Shown here piece by piece: positions 16,533 to 25,345 of a stretch of 64,000 nt of DNA (positions are counted from its first letter, which is position 1; every line of letters begins with the position of its first letter). This stretch comes from Enorma phocaeensis (GTDB lineage Bacteria; Actinomycetota; Coriobacteriia; Coriobacteriales; Coriobacteriaceae): contig NZ_LT891970.1 of the NCBI RefSeq assembly GCF_900186505.1, positions 666,451 to 730,450 of the forward strand. The letters are read 5' to 3'. The notes under the pieces were generated by a model. The model ran no database searches. It had not been told where the DNA came from and worked only from the letters and a program-made list of their open reading frames with translations. The position numbers were made by a program, and so were the translations under genes.

Positions 16533-18002
16533 ATGTATAAACGCACCAAGATTGTCTGCACGATGGGTCCGGCCTGTGACAACGACGATGTGCTGCGCGA
16601 GATGATGAAGGCGGGCATGAACGTTGCCCGCTTCAACTTCAGCCATGGTTCCTATGAGGAGCACCATGAGCGCATCGAGCGCGTCCGCCGCATCGCCGAC
16701 GAGCTCGATATGACCATCGGTATCCTGCTCGACACCAAGGGTCCCGAGGTCCGCACCGGCCTGCTTAAGGATCATCAGAAGATTTCCGTCAAGACCGGCG
16801 ACAAGATCGTGGTGACCGCTCAGCCCACCAGCGAGGACTGGCTCGGCGATAGCTCCCACATCAGCCTCGACTACATCAACCTGCCCGCCGAGGTCGAGCC
16901 CGGCTCGCGCATCCTCATCGACGACGGCATCGTCGAGCTCGTCGTCGAGAGCGTCGACGGCCAAGACATGCACTGCGTGGTCAAGAACAACGGCGAGATC
17001 GGCGAGCGCAAGGGCGTGAACCTCCCCAACGTCGAGATCGGCCTGCCCGCCATCACCGAGCGGGACCGCGAGGACATCCTCTTCGGTCTCTCCGAGGGTA
17101 TCGACTACATCGCCGCCTCCTTCATTCGCAGCGGCGACGCCGTCCGCGAGATCCGCGAGCTCTGCGATGCCAACAACGGCGAGCACGTGGGCATCTTCTC
17201 CAAGATCGAGAGCGCTCAGGGCGTCAAGAACTTCGATGAGATTCTCAAGGCTTCGACCGGCATCATGATCGCCCGCGGCGACCTGGGCATCGAGATCCCA
17301 CCCGAGCTGGTGCCGCACCTGCAGAAGGAGATGATCAAGAAGTGCAACGCTGCGTACAAGCCGGTCATCACCGCTACGCAGATGCTCGACTCCATGATCC
17401 GCAACCCGCGCCCCACGCGCGCCGAGGTCGCCGACGTCGCGAACGCCATCTACGACGGCACTGACGCCGTGATGCTCTCCGGCGAGACCGCTGCTGGTAG
17501 CTATCCTGTCGAGGCCGTGCGCATGCAGGCGCAGATCGCCCACGAGACCGAGCAGCACCTGGCGCCGCATGCCGAGCTCAAGGTGCCCGAGGGCAGCAAG
17601 GGCGTCCGCGTGGTCAACAACGTCGTGGGCCTCTCTGCGGTCAACATGGCCACCACCGTGGGCGCCAAGTGCATCATCGCCCCCACGACCACGGGCCGCA
17701 CCGCACGCCTCATCTCGCACTTCCGCTCCAATACGCCGGTCATCGCGTTCTCGCGTCACCAGTGGGCCGTCCAGAAGATGATCATGTACTGGGGCGTCGA
17801 GCCGCACCTGGCTGCCATCACCCAAGGCAGCGTCGATGACACCGTGGCCAAGGCGATTGATTCCGCCAAGGAGCGCGGCTACGTCGATGCAGGCGATGTC
17901 ACCGTCGTGACCGTCGGCGATCCCAAGACCTCCGTCAACTCCACGCTCGGCGATGGCAAGGTCAGCTCCACCAACGTGGTCTACGTGGCCGAGGTGCGCT
18001 AA
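16533..18002 (+). CDS. pyk: Pyruvate kinase
   Basis: 489-residue glycolytic enzyme that converts phosphoenolpyruvate and ADP to pyruvate and ATP. Visible motifs include NFSHGSYEEH, DTKGPEVRTG, the active-site block ending KIESAQGVKNFDEI, GIMIARGDLGIEIP, and ATQMLDSMIRNPRPTRAEV followed by YDGTDAVMLSGETA. The C-terminal domain (residues about 360-489) follows the usual A-B-A-C order. The start is the ATG with TTTGGAGG six bases upstream; it begins MYKRTKIVCTMGPACD. Monocistronic, with a strong terminator right after the stop. Confidence 0.97.
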   Translation: MYKRTKIVCTMGPACDNDDVLREMMKAGMNVARFNFSHGSYEEHHERIERVRRIADELDMTIGILLDTKGPEVRTGLLKDHQKISVKTGDKIVVTAQPTSEDWLGDSSHISLDYINLPAEVEPGSRILIDDGIVELVVESVDGQDMHCVVKNNGEIGERKGVNLPNVEIGLPAITERDREDILFGLSEGIDYIAASFIRSGDAVREIRELCDANNGEHVGIFSKIESAQGVKNFDEILKASTGIMIARGDLGIEIPPELVPHLQKEMIKKCNAAYKPVITATQMLDSMIRNPRPTRAEVADVANAIYDGTDAVMLSGETAAGSYPVEAVRMQAQIAHETEQHLAPHAELKVPEGSKGVRVVNNVVGLSAVNMATTVGAKCIIAPTTTGRTARLISHFRSNTPVIAFSRHQWAVQKMIMYWGVEPHLAAITQGSVDDTVAKAIDSAKERGYVDAGDVTVVTVGDPKTSVNSTLGDGKVSSTNVVYVAEVR

Positions 18003-18034
18003 GCCCGCACGCTCGAAACCGCATCGGTCTTTTC

Positions 18035-18068
18035 CCGGCGCAGCGCTTTTCCGTTGCGCCGGTTTTTT
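18035..18068 (+). terminator. Intrinsic terminator of pyk
   Basis: CCGGCGCA pairs with TGCGCCGG around a 12-base loop, followed by TTTTTT, 32 bases after the pyk stop. Confidence 0.9.
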
Positions 18069-18080
18069 CTTGCGGCTCTG

Positions 18081-18142
18081 CCGCAACGCATAGTTGATTT
18101 CCTCAAGAACGCGCAGGGGCTCTCATTCGCGCGCACTCGAGG
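18081..18142 (+). repeat. Dispersed GCAACGC repeat, copy A
   Basis: About 60 bases starting GCAACGCATAGTTGAT that align with copies at 53323-53386 and 53950-54011. This copy lacks the inverted downstream arm seen in the 53.3-kb copy. It starts just after the pyk terminator. Confidence 0.65.
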
Positions 18143-18451
18143 TAAGCACGTGGATCTTCGAGCATCTTGGCGGTGGCTGTTCGCCTATCAGCCGGGTAGG
18201 CTGCAGAGAGGCAAGTCGTGTACCTGCAGGTTCATAATGAACAACGCCTTCTATACTCGGTGATTCCCGGCGCGACCACCGCCAAGAGCGACGAATCGCC
18301 GAACTGAGGCATCTCTCGACTGCAAACGGGCTGGAACTTACCCGCCCAACCGCAGCGGCACGGAATCCTGCTCTTTATTCAGGCTCCTTCGGGGCAGCTT
18401 CCCGCCCGACCACCCGGATCAGCTTGCAGAAGAGAGGCCCCGACTCGTTGT
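18143..18451. other. Gene-free intergenic stretch
   Basis: About 310 bases between the repeat copy A and the 3' end of the next minus-strand gene. I see no credible coding frame, tRNA or promoter in it. Proline/glycine-rich frames on both strands look like GC-driven shadows. Confidence 0.5.
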
Positions 18452-19315
18452 TCAGCCCAAACGCTCCGTGAACAGCCGATCGGGTAGCGCGACTGACTCG
18501 GCGAAGACCTGCGCGAAAAACTCCTCCGTGAGTAGGCGGTACGTCGGATGTCTATCTCCGTGGTTCGTGCGCACGATCTCATGGGCCACGCCAATGGTGG
18601 AGCGTACTTCGGCCTCCTCGATCGGATACTGGGGAAATGCCGCGGCAGCGGCAACGAGACGGGGGGTCACCCGCGGCAGCGAGTCGATAGGGAGCGCCTT
18701 CCCAAACAAGTCGAAGTCGTCCTGCTTCTTGATGCGAAACTCCTCGCTCGGCTTGCCGCCTATTGCGTCAAGGAACTCGTTCACCCGGGTGTTCCAGAGG
18801 TTATCCGCAACGAGATGCAACCACGTGCCCAGCACGAGGTCGAAGACGGACTGCGCCACCGCCTCGGCGTCCACGTGTGTATCGGCTGCGCAGGCGACAG
18901 AAGGCGGTTCGGGCACCCCCTCGTAGCGCTGAGGGTAATGGACCCTGCTCACGCGCTCGGCTTCCGCTTTGAGGGACGCCGGCAGGATAAGATCCGAGGC
19001 GTCCGCGGCACCTGCTGACGCGTCGCCCGCTCGCGTGACGGCATCCCGGGCGATCCCCGCCCGCTTGGCTGCCGGAACCACGTAGGTCTCCCAGAATTCG
19101 CGCTCGCGTGGCTTGGGAATGTGCGCCGGAGCGGCGAGATGCGTGATGCGGTAGGCGATGGGCAGCTCGACCGCCGGCACCATGTAGCCCACGTAGATAT
19201 CGGGCACGAAGCACCCGAAGAGGAACGCGTTGCGGTCGCGGACGGTGCGGGCAACAGATCCCTTCTGGGAGAAGACCCTCTCCGCCTGAGCGATATGAAT
19301 GTTCCAACTGGGCAT
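18452..19315 (-). CDS. Putative zinc-dependent phospholipase C-like hydrolase
   Basis: 287-residue protein beginning MPSWNIHIAQAERVF. The N-terminal His plus FLFGCFVPDIYVGYM and the central GTWLHLVADNLWN resemble the alpha-helical zinc-dependent phospholipase C/HD-like fold, in which scattered His and Asp residues bind metal. There is no signal peptide, so a cytoplasmic substrate is likely. The start was set at MPSW, the pattern usual in this group, though the ribosome-binding site is weak. It stands alone, between pyk and pheT, and no operon partner suggests a role. Assignment is by motif likeness only; a different metal hydrolase is possible. Confidence 0.55.
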   Translation of the reverse strand: MPSWNIHIAQAERVFSQKGSVARTVRDRNAFLFGCFVPDIYVGYMVPAVELPIAYRITHLAAPAHIPKPREREFWETYVVPAAKRAGIARDAVTRAGDASAGAADASDLILPASLKAEAERVSRVHYPQRYEGVPEPPSVACAADTHVDAEAVAQSVFDLVLGTWLHLVADNLWNTRVNEFLDAIGGKPSEEFRIKKQDDFDLFGKALPIDSLPRVTPRLVAAAAAFPQYPIEEAEVRSTIGVAHEIVRTNHGDRHPTYRLLTEEFFAQVFAESVALPDRLFTERLG

Positions 19316-19356
19316 CAACGTCTCCACATCAGAACAGCACGTCCAAAAGAAGCCTA

Positions 19357-19389
19357 ACAGACTCACGAGCAAGCTACCCGTGAGTCTGT
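19357..19389 (-). terminator. Hairpin downstream of pheT
   Basis: ACAGACTCACG and CGTGAGTCTGT form a perfect 11-bp stem with an 11-base loop, 66 bases after the pheT stop. The minus-strand tail is TAGGCTTCTTTT, a weak T-run. Confidence 0.65.
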
Positions 19390-19454
19390 TGTTTAGACCT
19401 GTTATATCACGTGCGCGTTGGGTGACAGCGCAGACGAGCCGCTAGGTGGCAGCG

Positions 19455-21920
19455 TTAGCTGCGCACCTCGCCGCCCGTAGCCTTGCACACCTTGGTCACG
19501 AGCTTGCCGTGGACCTTCTCGACCTCGTCCGAGGTGAGCGTATGGTCGTCGGCTCGATAGGTGAGCGAGAACGCCATCGATTTCTTACCGGCGCCCAAGC
19601 GCTCCTCGTCGCGATAGACGTCGAACAGGCGCACGTCGCGCAGGAGCTTGCCGCCGGCAGAGCTCAGACGCTGCACGAGGGTCTCGCAGGTTATGTCCTC
19701 ATCCACCACGATGGCGAGGTCCATCTCGACCGCAGGGTAGGTCGAGTAGCTGCGATACGCCGCCTGGTCATGCGCCTCGCGAAGCACCGTGTCGAGGTTG
19801 AGCTCAAAAGCGGTCACCGGAGTCGAGATGTCGTAGGCGTCGCGCACCTCGGGGTGGATCTCGCCGACCCAGCCGAGCACCGTGCCGCCCGAGAGCACCT
19901 CGGCAGCACGGCCAGGCTGCAGGAACGCATATGCGTCGCCCTCGACGGGACGGAAGCGGACCTTCTCGACGCGCAGCTGGGCGAGGAGCTCCTCCACGAT
20001 GCCCTTGCCGTCGAAGAAGCGGAGCGGCTCGTGGCGCTGCGCCCAGGTGTCGTCGCCCCAAGCGCCGGCGAGCACGCCGGCGAGCGACCTGCGCTCCTTG
20101 GGAAGGCTCGCGTTCTCACGGCCGTGGAAGAGCGTGCCGATCTCATAAAGGTGCACGTTAGCGGTGCCGTGCGCTTCGTTGTAGGCGACCGACTGCAGCA
20201 GGCCCGGCAACAGCGAGCGGCGCATCTCGGTCTGCTCGGCAACGAGCGGGTTCATGAGGACCACCGGTACACCGCGGCCCTCGGCGCTCATGCGCGTCTT
20301 CTCGAGATCGCCCGGCGCGGCGAAGGAGTAGGTCGTGGTCTCGTTGAGGCCGCAGGAGCGCAGGATGGAGCCCACGCGGCGCATCTGGCGCTGGTCGTGC
20401 GTGAGCCCGCCGATATGGTTGCGGGCAGCGGGGATCGTCGCCTCCACGCGATCCATGCCCCACAGGCGCAGAACCTCCTCGATGAGGTCAATCTCGCGCT
20501 CAAGGTCGGGGCGGAACGTGGGCGGCACCACATGGAACACCGGCTCGCCGTCCTCGGCGGCACACTCCACCGTGCAGCCCAGGCGCGTGAGGGCACGCTC
20601 GGTGAACGCAGGGTCGATCGCGGTGCCGCAGATGAGCTCCACACGCCCCTGGCGCAGCGTGATGCTGGGGCGCTCCTTGGGCTCAGGATACAGATCGACG
20701 TAGCCCGGGGCGACCTCGCCACCGGCGAGCTCCTCTATGAGCGCGCAGGTGAGATTCGCCACGTCGACGCAACCCGCCTCGTCCACCTGGCGCTCGAAGC
20801 GAATCGAGGCCTCGGAGATGAGCTGCAGGTCGCGGCTCGTATGGGAGGTTCGGCCCGAATCAAAGCAGGCGCTCTCCACCAGCACGTCGCGCGTGTCGTC
20901 CTCGATCTCGGAGTCCATGCCACCCATCACGCCGGCAAGTGCCACGGGGCGCTCGCCATCGGTGATGAGGCCCATGCCCGCATCGAGAACGCGCTCCTGG
21001 CCATCGAGGGTCTGGAACACCTCGCCCTCGCACGCGGCGCGCACCACCACGCGGCGATGCCCATCACGCTCGGCAAAGGTATCGAGGTCGAATGCGTGGA
21101 GCGGCTGGCCGGTGAGCATCATGACGTAGTTCGTGATGTCCACGATGTTGTTGATGGAGCGCACGCCGGCGGCCGCAAGGCGCTCGACCATCCAGTCGGG
21201 CGAGGGACCCACCTTCACGTTGCGCACGATGCGCGCGACGTAGCGGTCGCACAGGCCCGCATCGGCGATCTCGAGCGAGACCTCCTCGGCGGTAGGACGG
21301 CCAACCTCGCGCTTGATTGCAGGCAGCTCGATATGGGTGTCACGGTCGAAGATCGCGCCCACCTCGCGCGCGATGCCGATCATCGAGAGGCAGTCCGGGC
21401 GGTTGGGCGTGATCTCGCAGTCGAGCACCACGTCCGCGGTACCCAGGTAGTCAGCGAAGAGCACGCCCACCGGCGCGTCCTCGGGCAAGATCATGATGCC
21501 CGAATGGTCGCCCGAGAGCCCCAGCTCGCGCGCGGAGCAGTTCATACCCCACGACACGACGCCGCGCAGCTTGCTCTTCTTGATCTTGATGTCGCCCGGC
21601 AGCTCAGCTCCGACGAGCGCGGTCACGATGTGGTCGCCCGCGTTGAAGTTCTGGGCGCCGCAGACGATCTGCAGCGGCTCGGGCTCGCCGTCCTCGCTGA
21701 GGTTGAAGCGGCCCACGTCGACCTTCGTGACCCACATGTGATCGGAATCCGGATGGGGCACCTTCTCGAGCACCTGGGCGGTCACGATGTTGTCGAACGA
21801 TTGGCCCACCGTATCGATCGCTTCGACCTCAGTGCCGGTGCGGATGAATTCACGGCTGAGCTCGTCGGGCGTCTCGCAGACGTCGATGAGGTCCTTCAGC
21901 CAGCTATAGGAAACGCGCAT
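19455..21920 (-). CDS. pheT: Phenylalanine-tRNA ligase, beta subunit
   Basis: 821 residues, the normal length for the bacterial beta chain. The order of domains is an N-terminal segment (MRVSYSWLKDLIDV), a tRNA-binding OB domain (about 40-150, HPDSDHMWVTKVDVG), the B3/B4 editing domain with QPLHAFD, the B5 domain, a catalytic-like core (RLWGMDRVEATIPA), and a C-terminal anticodon-binding FDX-ACB domain (YPAVEMDLAIVVDEDITCE). It pairs with PheS as an alpha2-beta2 enzyme that charges tRNA-Phe. It follows pheS by 12 bases, with GGGGGAGAG before its ATG, and shares the T-box control of pheS. Confidence 0.97.
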   Translation of the reverse strand: MRVSYSWLKDLIDVCETPDELSREFIRTGTEVEAIDTVGQSFDNIVTAQVLEKVPHPDSDHMWVTKVDVGRFNLSEDGEPEPLQIVCGAQNFNAGDHIVTALVGAELPGDIKIKKSKLRGVVSWGMNCSARELGLSGDHSGIMILPEDAPVGVLFADYLGTADVVLDCEITPNRPDCLSMIGIAREVGAIFDRDTHIELPAIKREVGRPTAEEVSLEIADAGLCDRYVARIVRNVKVGPSPDWMVERLAAAGVRSINNIVDITNYVMMLTGQPLHAFDLDTFAERDGHRRVVVRAACEGEVFQTLDGQERVLDAGMGLITDGERPVALAGVMGGMDSEIEDDTRDVLVESACFDSGRTSHTSRDLQLISEASIRFERQVDEAGCVDVANLTCALIEELAGGEVAPGYVDLYPEPKERPSITLRQGRVELICGTAIDPAFTERALTRLGCTVECAAEDGEPVFHVVPPTFRPDLEREIDLIEEVLRLWGMDRVEATIPAARNHIGGLTHDQRQMRRVGSILRSCGLNETTTYSFAAPGDLEKTRMSAEGRGVPVVLMNPLVAEQTEMRRSLLPGLLQSVAYNEAHGTANVHLYEIGTLFHGRENASLPKERRSLAGVLAGAWGDDTWAQRHEPLRFFDGKGIVEELLAQLRVEKVRFRPVEGDAYAFLQPGRAAEVLSGGTVLGWVGEIHPEVRDAYDISTPVTAFELNLDTVLREAHDQAAYRSYSTYPAVEMDLAIVVDEDITCETLVQRLSSAGGKLLRDVRLFDVYRDEERLGAGKKSMAFSLTYRADDHTLTSDEVEKVHGKLVTKVCKATGGEVRS

Positions 21921-21932
21921 GTCTCTCCCCCT

Positions 21933-23009
21933 TTAGAACTGAGCCAAGAAGCGCATGTCGCCCGTCATGAGCGTGCGCAGATCGGGCAGGTCGTAGCGAA
22001 GCGCCGCCACGCGCTCGACGCCGATGCCAAAGGCGAAGCCCGTGTAGCGCTCGGGGTCGACGCCGCAGTTGATGAGGACGTTGGGGTCGATCATGCCGCA
22101 GCCCAAGATCTCGATCCAACCGCTGTGCTTGCAGAAGCTGCAGCCCTTGCCCCCGCACACGTTGCACGACACGTCGAGCTCGCAGCTCGGCTCCGTGAAG
22201 GGGAAGAAGTGCGGACGGTAGCGCGTCTTGCGGTCGGCACCGAACATGCACTTGGCAAAGTAATCGAGCGTGCCCTTGAGGTCGCCGAACGTGATGCCCT
22301 CGTCTACCACAAGGCCCTCGACCTGGTTGAACTGGGGCAGGTGGCAGGCATCTGCCGTGTCGGGACGGTAGACGGTGCCCGGCACGATGGCGTAGATGGG
22401 CGGCTTCTGGTGCTCCATGATGTGAATCTGCGCGCCGGAGGTCTGCGTGCGCAGGAGCACATCGGACTCGCCGTGCGCGTGCTCCTCGGGATGCGGCACG
22501 GAGCCGGGCGCGTTGTCGACCACGTAGAACGTGTCGCGCGCGGAACGGCTCGGGTGATCCATGGGGGCATTCAGCGCGGTGAAGTTGTACCAGCTCGTCT
22601 CAACCTCGGGACCCGACTCCACGGTGTAGCCGATGGCGCAGAAGACGTCCTCGATCTCCTCTTTGATCTGGTTGATGAGGTGCTGGTGGCCGATGGTGGG
22701 GCGCACGCCCGGAAGGGTCACGTCCACGGCCTCGGCGGCCATGCGGCCCGCCATCTCGTGCCGCTTGACATCCTCGGTGCGCTCGCGCAAGAGCTCCTCG
22801 GCCATGCGACGCAGCTCGTTGGCGCGCTTGCCGAGCACCGGTCGCTCCTCGGGGGCGACCTTGCCCATCATGTGCATGAGCGCTGTGATCTCGCCTTTCT
22901 TGCCGAGCAACGCAACCCGGGCACTCTCAAGCTTCTCAGCGGTCTCGGCTTGGCCGATGAGCTCGCGCGCCTTGCGCTCAAGCGCGTCCAATTCGTCGAT
23001 CAACGCCAT
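21933..23009 (-). CDS. pheS: Phenylalanine-tRNA ligase, alpha subunit
   Basis: 358 residues. The N-terminal coiled coil (about 5-85) is followed by the class II synthetase core with HPLS-like PTIGHQHLINQIKEEIEDVF, motif 2 around VPGTVYRPDTADACHLPQFN, and motif 3 at YTGFAFGIGVERVAALRY. A Cys-rich insert (CNVCGGKGCSFCKHSG) precedes the last motif, as in many bacterial PheS. The start is the ATG preceded by GAGAGGATGG, just downstream of the T-box terminator; longer in-frame starts would sit inside the leader RNA and are rejected. Confidence 0.97.
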   Translation of the reverse strand: MALIDELDALERKARELIGQAETAEKLESARVALLGKKGEITALMHMMGKVAPEERPVLGKRANELRRMAEELLRERTEDVKRHEMAGRMAAEAVDVTLPGVRPTIGHQHLINQIKEEIEDVFCAIGYTVESGPEVETSWYNFTALNAPMDHPSRSARDTFYVVDNAPGSVPHPEEHAHGESDVLLRTQTSGAQIHIMEHQKPPIYAIVPGTVYRPDTADACHLPQFNQVEGLVVDEGITFGDLKGTLDYFAKCMFGADRKTRYRPHFFPFTEPSCELDVSCNVCGGKGCSFCKHSGWIEILGCGMIDPNVLINCGVDPERYTGFAFGIGVERVAALRYDLPDLRTLMTGDMRFLAQF

Positions 23010-23027
23010 GTGTCCATCCTCTCTAAC

Positions 23028-23330
23028 AAAAAACCGTCCTTGGGCATGCTCTGCCCAAGGACGGATTCGATCCGCGGTACCACCTTGCTTGGCTGCGGGC
23101 TGTCCACCCCGCATGCCCCCTTTGGCCCGATGTCGCCCGGGCGGGCGGCTTCCCTACTGGCATCGGCACCAGCGCTTATTCGCGAGCGCGGTGCGCGACC
23201 GTTCAGGTCGCTGCTCGGGAGTGAACTCAGCTCCTCGTCGCAGCGGGCGGGCTCTCAGCCGGTGACCCACCCTCTCTTCGCCACGACATCCGAGGTTCCA
23301 ACCTCTCCGTCAACGCGTTGGTCGAAATGA
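23028..23330 (-). ncRNA. T-box leader of pheS-pheT
   Basis: Transcription-attenuation riboswitch that reads uncharged tRNA. The T-box sequence AAGGTGGTACCGCGGA lies at 23086-23071. The terminator stem CCGTCCTTGGGCA / TGCCCAAGGACGG (23064-23034) ends in six Ts at 23033-23028. In Stem I, the trinucleotide UUC (23225-23223, context GAGTTCACTC) is the likely specifier codon for phenylalanine, matching the downstream genes. The exact 5' end is estimated. Confidence 0.93.
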
Positions 23331-23463
23331 TAGCACACGCTGTGGCGAGGTGCGACCGGCGAGAGCCTCATTCTGCCAGCCTATTCACCGTGCACTTGGC
23401 GCCGCAGCGGAGCACCATGCACTCTGCGGCTCACGATCTGCGGCCACACCTGCGGCTTCCAAA

Positions 23464-23491
23464 CTGCGGGCGGGATTTAGCAAGAAAGGGG
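23464..23491. repeat. Left half of a hairpin repeat split by the IS30 element
   Basis: Begins CTGCGGGCGGGATTTAGCAA. Its other half lies at 24593-24629. Together, without the IS, they form a long inverted repeat like the intact copy at 36926-36991. Confidence 0.7.
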
Positions 23492-24592
23492 CTTAGTTTT
23501 TCACAGCAAGTGCAACGAGGCCGATCGGTAGACCTCGTACGGCGTCAGATACCCCAGGCGCTTGCGAGGCCTGCGGTTCAGCTCATCGTACACCCTCTCG
23601 ACCTCCTCGTCGCTCACGGCGTCCAGGTCGCAGCCCTTTGGGAAGTACTGCCTCAGCAGCCCGTTGGTGTTCTCGTTGGTCCCGCGGTCCCACGGGTGGT
23701 GCGGCGGGCAGAAGTAGCACTCGGCCCCGACGGCCTCGGTGAACAGGGCGTGCTCGGCGAACTCCTTGCCCCGGTCCAGGGTGACGGTCTCCACGGCGTG
23801 GCCGCGCATCGACTCGACCATCGCCCCCCTCACGTCGCCCTTCCTCTTCGAGGGCGACTTGCGGCCGGCCAGGTAGCCGCTCATGCGGTCGACCATGGTG
23901 ACGAGGCACGCGCCGCCGGCGCGCCCGGCGACCGTGTCGCCCTCCCAGTCGCCGACCCGCGAGCGGGCGCCCGCCTCGGCGGGCCGCTCGGAGAGCTCGT
24001 GCGACACCTTGATCTTCCCGCGCAGCTCGGAGCCGTCCCGGCGCTTCCGCCGCCTGCCGCCGCGCCTCAGCCTCGCCGACGCCCTTCGGCCGCCCACGCA
24101 GCGGTCGAGCGCGCCGGAGCCGATCGCGCGGTAGATCGTCGTGTCGCTGACGGCGAGGTCGGGGCGCTCGAGGCGGATGCGCCCCTCCAGCTGCTCGGGC
24201 GACCAGCGCCCCTCGAGCACGTGCTCCCTGACGAGCTCGAGCCTCTCGGGGTCGTCGAGCAGCCGCGGCCTGCGGCACGCCTCCCTGCGCGCCTCGTAGC
24301 GCCGCTGGGCGGTCGAGGCCCGGTACCAGGGGCGCGCGGTCGACGCGGCGCAGGAGTTGCGCGCGAGCTCCCTGGACACGGTGGACTTGTCCCTGTGGAT
24401 CTCGCGGGCGATCTCGGAGACGCCCTTCCCCTGCCTGCGCAGGCACATGACGTCCTCGCGCTCCTCGATGGTAAGATGGCTGTACCGGCCCATGGCTGCC
24501 TCCTGATGATGTTGTCGTCGCAAGCACCATCGTATCAGGGCGCCATGGGCCGTCCCCATCGGGCGTTGTTGCACTTGGAATGAAAAACTAAG
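23492..24592 (-). mobile_element. IS30-family insertion sequence, 1101 bp
   Basis: Bounded by imperfect inverted repeats, left CTTAGTTTTTCACAGCAAGT and right CTTAGTTTTTCATTCCAAGT, each continuing into GCAAC. A 2-bp GG at each edge (23490-23491 and 24593-24594) fits the short target duplication of this family. It carries a single intact transposase gene. It has inserted into the loop region of a hairpin repeat whose two arms now flank it. Confidence 0.9.
23501..24493 (-). CDS. IS30 family transposase
   Basis: 330 residues. The N-terminal HTH_38 domain reads HLTIEEREDVMCLRRQGKGV followed by EIAREIHRDKSTVSREL. The DDE core includes the Asp of VGDWEGDTV, the Asp of TLDRGKEFAEH, and the Glu of GTNENTNGLLRQYFPKG, all typical of IS30. 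The ATG is preceded by AGGAGG five bases upstream. The frame is complete, so the element may still move. Confidence 0.95.
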   Translation of the reverse strand: MGRYSHLTIEEREDVMCLRRQGKGVSEIAREIHRDKSTVSRELARNSCAASTARPWYRASTAQRRYEARREACRRPRLLDDPERLELVREHVLEGRWSPEQLEGRIRLERPDLAVSDTTIYRAIGSGALDRCVGGRRASARLRRGGRRRKRRDGSELRGKIKVSHELSERPAEAGARSRVGDWEGDTVAGRAGGACLVTMVDRMSGYLAGRKSPSKRKGDVRGAMVESMRGHAVETVTLDRGKEFAEHALFTEAVGAECYFCPPHHPWDRGTNENTNGLLRQYFPKGCDLDAVSDEEVERVYDELNRRPRKRLGYLTPYEVYRSASLHLL

Positions 24593-24629
24593 GGCTTTTT
24601 CGGAGCCTCCTCTTGCTAAAACCCGCCCG
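24593..24629. repeat. Right half of the hairpin repeat split by the IS30 element
   Basis: Contains CCTCTTGCTAAAACCCGCCC, complementary to the left half (GGGCGGGATTTAGCAAGA). The remaining 190 bases up to the next gene hold no feature that I can support. Confidence 0.7.
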
Positions 24630-24818
24630 TCGATTGTGCGAGTACGAATTTCACGGGCGCGAACTTCGCGAGCATGGCTGTAGCGGGCACGATCTTCGCA
24701 AACAGGAACCACATGAGCAGGGCTCGTCGCGACCATGGCCTTGGAAGCGGCTACCGCGCGCGAATCGCGATACCCGGCAGCAAGTTCCGAGGCAACGACG
24801 AGCCCCGCTCGCAGCTTG

Positions 24819-25343
24819 CTACTCCGCAGACGCCGCTTGGCGCAGGCGGTAGCCGTGCACCAGGTCGCTCACCGCGCTCCATGGGAGCTGGCGATCGACC
24901 CAGAACATGAGCTGCACCAGGTAGCGCTCGAGGCCGCGCGCCAGGTCGCAGAAGACATCCGCGTCATCTGCCCCGGCAAAGCATGCAGCGCAGCGCGTAA
25001 GGATCGCCTCGGTGTCGGTCATCTTGCCCGTAGTCTCAAACTGGCCGGCGTACCAGATGCAAAGCCGCTCCATGGTCCGGGCGAGCGTCGCGACATCGCC
25101 CGCTTCCTCGCCGCGCGCGGCACACGCCGCTTGGTCACGCAGGACGCTCGCCACATCGGAGAGGTTCATGCAGTAGCCGATCGTATACTCCCACACGGAG
25201 AACTCGCGCCCCGTGTCGAGCTTGCGCGCTCGCAGGCGCACAATGTCCTCGGGCTCGTTCGCGATCATGCGGTCTGCGCACGCACGCAGCTCGCGCGCCA
25301 ACTCGATAGCGGACAGACCGTCGAGCGATTCGATTGCCGCCAT
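24819..25343 (-). CDS. Hypothetical protein (174 aa)
   Basis: I do not recognise this protein. It is 174 residues, mostly alpha-helical by composition, without signal peptide or membrane segment, and has several Cys (YCMN, AACAAR, CAACFAG). It starts MAAIESLDGLSAIELARELR with GGGGGAG upstream of the ATG, and it follows the DUF3830 gene with no real gap, so the two are surely co-transcribed and coupled. The intact frame and tight operon placement support a real gene. A role linked to the DUF3830 protein is likely, but neither function is known. Confidence 0.75.
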   Translation of the reverse strand: MAAIESLDGLSAIELARELRACADRMIANEPEDIVRLRARKLDTGREFSVWEYTIGYCMNLSDVASVLRDQAACAARGEEAGDVATLARTMERLCIWYAGQFETTGKMTDTEAILTRCAACFAGADDADVFCDLARGLERYLVQLMFWVDRQLPWSAVSDLVHGYRLRQAASAE

Positions 25344-25345
25344 GG

